Positions 57,366-64,000 of a stretch of DNA of 64,000 nucleotides are shown piece by piece (the stretch's first letter is position 1; each line of letters begins with the position of its first letter). This stretch comes from Toxoplasma gondii ME49 (lineage: Eukaryota > Apicomplexa > Conoidasida > Eucoccidiorida > Sarcocystidae): assembly GCF_000006565.2 (NCBI RefSeq), contig NC_031476.1, positions 4,240,458-4,304,457 on the forward strand, in the 5' to 3' direction. The notes beneath the pieces were generated by a model. The model was not told where the DNA came from, did not search any database, and saw only the letters and a list, made by a program, of their open reading frames with translations. The position numbers were made by a program, and so were the translations under genes.

Positions 57366-60300
57366 TTACATGTCCTTCTTAGCCTCCGCCTGCATGAAAA
57401 ACACCGATTCAAAGTGTGCACGCGATGTCTGTCCTTTCCCTTTCACTTCCCCGCATCTTGTTCAGATCTTGCGCTGTGTCTGTGCCGTCCTTCGGCTTCC
57501 TTGTTCCACTTTCTTACTCTGTGCTTTCGTGTTTCTCGGTCAAAACACTTTTTGAAGCTGATATATTCGATTGAGTGATTGTTTTGACAGTTTTCTCTCC
57601 CCTCGTGACTTACTTGCTGTTCCTTCTTTTTCAGCGCGCGTTTGCGAATAGACAGACACCGAGGCAGGTAGGCGGCCTCCCAGATCCTCCGAGGAACGGC
57701 GTTGGACAGCCAAATAATGCAGCGATGGACGCAGTAAGGGGAAATGGTTGTCGGGCCACGCAGGCTCCCGTTCTCAATGGCTGCCACAGCGGCTTTCGCG
57801 TATCTGAAGGAGACACAACACAGACAGCAAAACGCATCTGATATGACACCGAAAAAGTTCTTTGCATCACATTTATTCTCGTCTGCGCATGTGAACTCGT
57901 CCTGACACCGCCCGCGTCAGGTAACAAAGAAGCATCACAATTTTCGACGAACTCGAAAGACAAAAAACTCGGTGTCGCCACGCAGTGTAAACAACCCGCA
58001 AGACTTTGTTTCAGTCCTGCTTGCGGAAGGCCCCCCATGAATTCAACAACAGCTGCGACAAGGAGGAGGCAGGTCTAACTCTTTCAGGTCTTCCTGCCGG
58101 CCGCAAAACGTCAAAACACACTTCGTTGAAGAAAAGTCGTTGTGCAGCGTCCACACAGTCCCTGTCGGATCCTCTGTAGATTCCCAGAAACCATGGGCGA
58201 CTGGCGCCGACCCACACTCGGCTTTGTCGACAGCGCAAGATGCGAACTCACTTCTCGGTGCTGGGGGTCATCAGGTTCGTCTTGCGCATTTTGGACAGTT
58301 TCGTCGTGACCAAGAGCGGCACATGGCACTGAACCAAAATGTTTTTGCTAGCACATTCCGGCTGCAAGAAAAAAACCCCGAGAAACTCATGCCTCGACAC
58401 CACACTCCACCGAGCTGTAAAAATGGGTTCCACCCTCCCCCCCTTCACTAGCTGTTTGGCTGCCCCTACAGCTGGGTCTCAACCCGTGCAGATAATATAC
58501 TATGTAACTCCGTTCATGGGAATCAAAAGGGCACCGTCGCGGTTAAACTATAGAAGACTCGACTACTCTCCACATATATCAGGTGTAAAAGCGAGCACTA
58601 CACATTTCCTGATATTCACTTTGGTAATCTCCTTCGTAGTGTTAGTCTTTACGGACTACACGGATCGGATTCTCGTGAAAGCCCCCCACAGTCATTGGCC
58701 CCGTCAAGTCCGCTGCGAACACAATCCTTTTCCGTGGAAAATGTAGGCTGTGTTTCGCCTCCTCAGCGAATCCAAAGACACAGAGGCAACGCCACACGTC
58801 GTCGGCCCCTGACGGAAAATGTAGGAGCCTCCTGGTCATTCGAAGAGTTTACTACCATATCCATAGTTTCGCGTTGCGCCGACTGCGTTACTGTAGAAGA
58901 TGTTCTCATGTACTTCCCCTCCGTAGGGGACGCGTCCCCACAGAGCAGGATCGTGTTGGCTAGGCAGACGAATCTTCCTCCACAGATACGGGGAGAGTTC
59001 GTTTGATTTCCTTAAACGGAGCCATGTTAGAGTATCGAGCAGGCATGCCACATACCTGGAGAGAACGGCAGAAAGCCTCTGCCGCACCTTTTGTTGCCGA
59101 GTAGGCGCAATAGAGAGGATCGCTAGCGATCTCCGAAGCTCCACTCCCCACACAAATGATGGCGCCCCGTCTGCGACTGACCATGCCTAAGGAAAGGAAC
59201 GAAGAAAGCGAGAATTCGCCGCACATACAGTGGAGACGAGAGTCTTCGCGGTCTTAAACGCGGAGCGAGGGACAAGACAAGCAGGAAAGAAAATCAAAGA
59301 AAGCAAAGTGCAGAAAAGAAGAAAGGTAACATGGAGAGCGGGCAGCAAGCGTAGATATCCCGAACTGACAAGGAGACTCGCCAAACAACGAAAAGAAGCA
59401 AAAGGTAACTTTTGCTTCTGTTGGTTCCCCTTCCGCTCCATGGAAATCCAGTGTGGATCACATGCAGTGGCGAGAGCGGCCTTCCCAAGCTACATGGACC
59501 TCTCATGCTTTTTTTCTGTTCTGTCCTGGTCTGTCGTCTTTTTCTGTTTCCCTCTTTGACTCTGTCCACTGCATTATAAGGCAAACAGCTTTGCTGAATA
59601 TCTTTTTCACAGGGAGGGAAACGTTGAAGTACAGAAAAATAAACAATTCCTGAAAGAATGATGCTTGTCCAAATAAAGAACCCCTCGTCCGAACCGTCTT
59701 GTTCTCGCTACCTATCGCCTCAAATTTTATGTGGCTTCTGTGAGAGCTCAGAAGTCGCTTTCGGAGAGCATCGGCAAAAGAGAACAGCCAGGCTCTTTTT
59801 TTGCTTCCAGCAAAGAAGATCAGAAGAGACAGACGAGAAAAGGAACATGGAGAGAAGATGGAACTTCACAGACTCTCTGCCCACCTGGGTACAGCACCCG
59901 GGTCGTCACCAGTGTAGACCTGACATTGACATTGATAAGCTGATCGAGAGTCTCCAGATCTAGCTCGTCGTAAAACTGCAAAAGGACACACAAGCAAATG
60001 CGAAAAAAGTGGAAAGCAACCAAAGCTTTTATACCAGAGCAGTGAAGATTCGCGCACAGAAGTCGTCACCTCGATAAAAAGCGAAACACAGGCTTTTCGG
60101 CAAGAACTCAGCAACTCTGGAGACGGCCTCAACACTGCGAATTGACGAGTCGGGAGGCCGCAGCGTGAGATATGAGGTGAGTGTAAACCTGTCGCCCCGG
60201 GTTGTCCCTTGCCATTTTTCTTGAGGGGTGTTTCACACCGCCGCTTTTTCTGCCTTTATTTTCGAAGATAAATTTACTACTGAAGTGCCACTGCGGTCAC

Positions 60301-62243
60301 CCAAATGTATGAATAATGTATTTTGCACCTTTTGCGAGTTCTAACGTTCGGTAACACGATTTTCTAGGACTTTCTTGAGTCAACTGAATCATCGAAAAGT
60401 TTCTTGGAATCTCCTCATTGCTGGCCCCGTCGCATCTTGAGACTGCTGGTGGATTTCAGGGACTGGTCCGTTCACCCATGGACTCGGCTTTCCAATTGTT
60501 TTTTCGCGAGCAAGATTCGAAACACTTCTCACCATTGCATGCGGATAACTGACGCCGACGTTGTTGACGAGAATTCCCACGTCGAGGTTCTTCAGTGCCG
60601 CATCCAATTTCTGGAAGAGACTTTCTGTCGAGCCCTCAGAGAAATCCACTGCGAAACTCTTCACTCCTCTCAAGGCAGGGACAGCCGCTTGAAGCTGAGT
60701 TAAACAGATAGCGAAGGGAAAACGACGAATCCTCAAACCCCGCGCGATCGTTCTACCAAACCGAAAGAAGCTTTTCGAACGATCAATTTAAGTAGAAAGT
60801 ACACTCCCCATCGGCCATTTACATGTACACATAAAGGCAGCTCTGAGCGCAATACCGGCGTCCTCAAAAGATGGGGTCTCCTTCCCGACGTCGGAGCGAC
60901 ACATCACCTCGTGAAACGCCACAGCAGGCCTAGGCATCTGCCCGAAAAAGACGAGGGAAGACTTCCAGAACGTCCAGAGAGGGTCAGAGAAACGAAGATG
61001 ATTCCCGGCATACACCGTTCACTCCGAAAGTCGAAACAGACACACGCATGAACTTACACACATACACAGACACACACATAAGTACATCAGTACGTCTATG
61101 TATATGTATATATACACACTCATGGCGATGTGTATCGTTGCATGACTGGTTCTCTGTGTTTCACGAGATGGTTTTGCGTCGGAACTTGCTCTTTTCCATC
61201 TTACGTCCTGTTCCGTCTGTCGGAGACGCTCCTCGTTTCTCGAAATGAGGAAAATTTTCATGCCCTTCTTGGCCATCTGGATTGCCATCGCCTTGCCGAT
61301 GCCGTCTGTGGCACCGGTTACCACAGCCCACTCGCCGAATTTGTCGAGTTGGAATTTCCGGGTGAACAGGATCTGAAGAAGTGCAGAGAGCACCGGCCCA
61401 GACACAGATCCCGGACTCATCCAGAGAGAACTGCCCTCGGCATATCTTCGGAGACACGCCCCCATCAACACACAAGGTACACATGGCGAAGAGCTCGATG
61501 ACATTTGCAGAAACACAAGAAGACCGGGAAAAAGAAAGAGAAGGAACACATATTTTGTAGGGATAGGGATGAGCGTAAGGAACGATAAATTCCAGAAAAG
61601 GAGGAAATGGAAAGGTTTCTTCTCAAGGAGACGGGTTCAACCGTTGGCAGTGAGGCTTCATTACGACACGCGCATGCACGATAACTACGAGGCTACACAT
61701 AACAATCGACGAAGAACGTAACACAAACTGCCCTTTAAAAGCAAACGGGCCCCCGAGGCACCTAGATCAACGGGAATGTATGAGACAGACCATCCAAAAC
61801 TCCGTGAAAAACTGCGCCGACAGTCGAGGCAGCGTAACTCCACGCAAAGAATTCACCAAAAGTGAGGTAAACATGCAAAATCAATCCCATATTCCAACAC
61901 GTAGAACTTTCTCCCTATATATGTATATATATGCATGCGCACTAATTCAGCACACATTTGTGTAATATACATCATGTACCCATATCCGTCTACAATCTAT
62001 CTATATATATCTATATATGTATATATATATATATCTACTGCATGTAAACAATAAGAGATCTTGACAGACAAAGAGGGACAAGAAGTATACCTTGAAGCCT
62101 CGGCGCATAAGCGCCAGCGACACACAGCAGAGGAGAGCGAGGCCGAGCGTCGTCGCTGCGAGCTGGACGAACGGGCAAGCCCCTATGAGGGCTTGCACGT
62201 GGCTGTTCAGTGCCTTAATGCACCCGCAACTGAAGAGATCCAT
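57366..62243 (-). CDS. KCR: ER 3-ketoacyl-CoA reductase (KCR / HSD17B12 family)
   Basis: Eight exons join in phase to 342 residues: 62091-62243, 61205-61372, 60533-60694, 59885-59975, 59056-59186, 58252-58361, 57614-57803 and 57366-57389. The enzyme catalyses the NADPH-dependent second step of fatty-acid elongation at the ER. The ATG lies in AGCAAAATGG. Exon 1 encodes an N-terminal membrane segment (LAATTLGLALLCCVSLALM). The SDR core shows TGATDGIGK (cofactor loop), LISRNEERL, ILVNNVGVSYP, VNVRSTLVTTRVLYPGMV, a Ser in CVGSGAS and the catalytic Y-S-A-T-K. The family-specific LVTTKLSKMRKTNLM and YAKAAVAAIENG follow. The last exon supplies AEAKKDM, a KKXX ER-retrieval tail. Length and order match human HSD17B12 and yeast Ifa38. 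In Toxoplasma the ELO pathway is known to include such a KCR. Confidence 0.92.
58490..58532 (+). repeat. Copy B of the diverged 43-bp dispersed repeat
   Basis: This copy lies in the KCR intron between the exons starting at 59056 and ending at 58361, and pairs with 20102-20144 (35 of 43 identical, no gaps). Being in an intron on one side and in a spacer on the other, it is unlikely to be conserved coding sequence of either gene. Confidence 0.6.
61048..61125. repeat. CA/TA-rich simple sequence in the second KCR intron
   Basis: Loose runs of ACACAC and TATATA alternate over about 80 bases just downstream of the second KCR exon. A similar island occurs at about 61914-62036 in the first intron. 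They are imperfect simple repeats without further structure. Confidence 0.7.
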
Positions 62244-64000
62244 TTTGCTGTTGATTGTGGTTCAGTTCTTCACTTTTGTCGGCGGGGGGGGGAGGGCGGT
62301 CTCGTGAGGAGAGCAGGCCGGCACGAGGGAGCCAGGAGCGCCGGACGCTCTTTGGAAAAAAACCACAAAAGTGGCGGAGACAGGAGATCTTCGCACCGAC
62401 GGGAGACACGGGAGAACGGCGATGGTGAGGAAATGAAGAGAAACTAGAAAAGGTGTACACAGGAAGGTAGGACACTTTGAAGAGTCATCGACCAAGTCAC
62501 AGTCGCAGGTGACTAGGAGACGAATCGCGAAAGAAACGAGGGACGCGGGTGATAGACTAGAGAGACGGCGACAAGGGCGCTGGCAGAAAGGACATGACAA
62601 AGGACCCAAGAGACAGCGGAGAGAGGTGTATATTTGTAGGCTCCGTGTGCTTATGTCTTTCTCACAGCCGAAGAGACGACAGATAACTTGCGGACGGCAA
62701 GTCTTGCATCAGAATAACAGGACTTACTCCATTGGCCTCCTTTACACACGCTGGCACACACCCTCCACAGTGTGGTGGCCAGAGCAGTTTTGTTTAGGCT
62801 TCTCACTTGGCAAAAAAGCCGGCGAAAAGTTGCACTGTGTCGGAGAAATCGCGCCTCTTGCCGGCCCCTCGCTTCTGCACACAACACAACCCGTTTGTCT
62901 GCCTTTCATCTGCTTTTTACACCTGTTCCCAAGTCATTTTCTGGTCTCTGAGAGGGAAAAGCTGCTCGCGGTTTGCGCCTGAGCGCCTCCGGCTGCCGCG
63001 AAGGGGGGCGTTTTACCGCGCCGTCCGCTGTCTACCTGCTGGCAACAAAGCGCGTCGAGTGAAACTGTCCATCCATTTGCTTACGCGAGAAGCTTGCGAA
63101 CCTTTGCGCAACAGAATTGACGCGAAGAATCTAGGAAACTCCCCGAGAAGCGGGCTACAGTTCCCGTCGCCGCGGCCCGACAGTGGACGGCGACTGCGAG
63201 AGGCGAGCCAGAGGCCGGGTCGCTGCAGGTGCCATTGGGTCCGGCTGCGGTTAAGTTTCAGACTACACTTTTGTGGAAAGTGGCCGGAAACACATGAAAA
63301 TGATCTTACTGTAAAGACGACTTCGTACAGGTTGCTTTTGCCGAAGGGAAAGGAGACTCCGCGACTCGACAAACAAACGAAGTGTGCGAACCCGACTCGT
63401 GCTCCTCACGAGCGAGACGCCGTGCCCGATCGGGCACCGAGTGGCTCGCGTGTATGTACACTCGACCCTGTGGGTGGGATCCACGGGTTTTCAGCTTTTT
63501 CGCGCGCGGGTTTCGCTTTCCCCGACACAGGACAAAAATTTCTCTATTACAACATGAATTGAGTTGGATACGCTTTCCAAGTCACTGGAAGACGCCTTTC
63601 TAGGAAGCGGTCCGCCGCCGGGGAAGACAACTCCGTTCGGCTGTCACCCGCCTGACCTTGGCTGGTTCGTGGACGCCGAGGCTGCCGCGAACACATGCAC
63701 TGCAGAGAGAGCCAAGACAGCAGAGTAACCGCGCTTTTCGAAACAAACGGGGTGGCAAACGCAAAATTCTGAACACGTGGTGGCGGAGATACAGAAAAGT
63801 ATAAGAATCACGGACGCCTGCCGGAATCTTCTCTTCGTCTGTCTTCCGTCCTTTTTTCGTTGGCAAGGGACACACCAGCGCAACGCGAACGCGCCTTTCG
63901 GATCTCCAACGCCGTGGCACGGATCACTCGACCGCCGGCGATGAGAGCTTTCTTGGAGTTTTTTCTCTGCCGCCATTTCTTGGCTTCTGTCACACGCAGC
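62244..64000. other. Right flank, KCR promoter side
   Basis: The first few hundred bases upstream of 62243 should be the KCR promoter and leader; they include a G-rich run on the plus strand near 62282-62293. A 250-codon plus-strand frame at 62807-63562 starts with TTG, is Arg-rich and lacks domains. The final 500 bases are open in more than one frame with no supported gene. Confidence 0.45.

Noticed and set aside
62807..63562. 252-codon plus-strand frame near the right end
   Set aside because: TTG start, Arg-rich composition and no recognisable domain; probably upstream sequence of KCR.

Overview
The window reads as nuclear DNA of a cyst-forming coccidian apicomplexan, most likely Toxoplasma gondii or a close relative (Hammondia, Neospora). 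Support: a SAG1-related (SRS) surface antigen, which is restricted to these parasites; intron-rich genes with GT-AG introns of a few hundred bases; start codons in A-rich contexts such as CAAAATGG; a spliced GatA-like protein with a secretory/plastid-type leader; and a eukaryotic tRNA-Glu. All exon models were built by hand from splice signals, reading-phase continuity and conserved family blocks. Where joined exons rebuild a known family in phase I am confident; first exons and tiny terminal exons are less certain.

Layout, left to right. 1476-5686 (-): Ser-rich protein with a C-terminal coiled coil. 7076-7354 (+): weak candidate for a small secreted protein. 9125-11182 (-): intronless five-domain SRS protein with a GPI signal. 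13418-14422 (-): unknown protein with a PP1-docking-like motif. 16383-18203 (+): six-span membrane protein, possibly GAPM-like. 22645-26020 (-): HAD-superfamily phosphatase-like protein. 29460-34216 (+): GatA/amidase homologue whose canonical catalytic residues cannot be found. 35372-36219 (-) and 36935-38693 (+): divergent pair of apparently related coccidian proteins of unknown function. 40708-48032 (-): CDC45. 50468-52451 (+): DNAJC17-like J-domain/RRM protein. 53381-55799 (-): type II thioesterase. 56519-56591 (+): tRNA-Glu(CTC). 57366-62243 (-): ER 3-ketoacyl-CoA reductase (KCR/HSD17B12 family) ending in a KKXX signal.

This is not an operon. The genes serve separate processes: replication (CDC45), splicing or chaperone work (DNAJC17-like), acyl-chain metabolism (KCR and thioesterase), possibly organellar translation or a derivative of it (GatA-like), and the parasite surface and pellicle (SRS, GAPM-like). 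Genes are arranged head-to-head or tail-to-tail with 1-4.5 kb spacers. Most spacers hold nothing recognisable beyond simple repeats, a 17-bp tandem repeat, a degenerate ~60-bp repeat and one copy of a diverged 43-bp dispersed repeat whose second copy lies in a KCR intron.

The points most worth following up are the GatA homologue with a degenerate Ser-cisSer-Lys triad, the divergent paralogue pair around 36.5 kb, the regular 22-residue cysteine spacing in the five SRS domains, and the 24-nt terminal exon that supplies the KCR dilysine tail.
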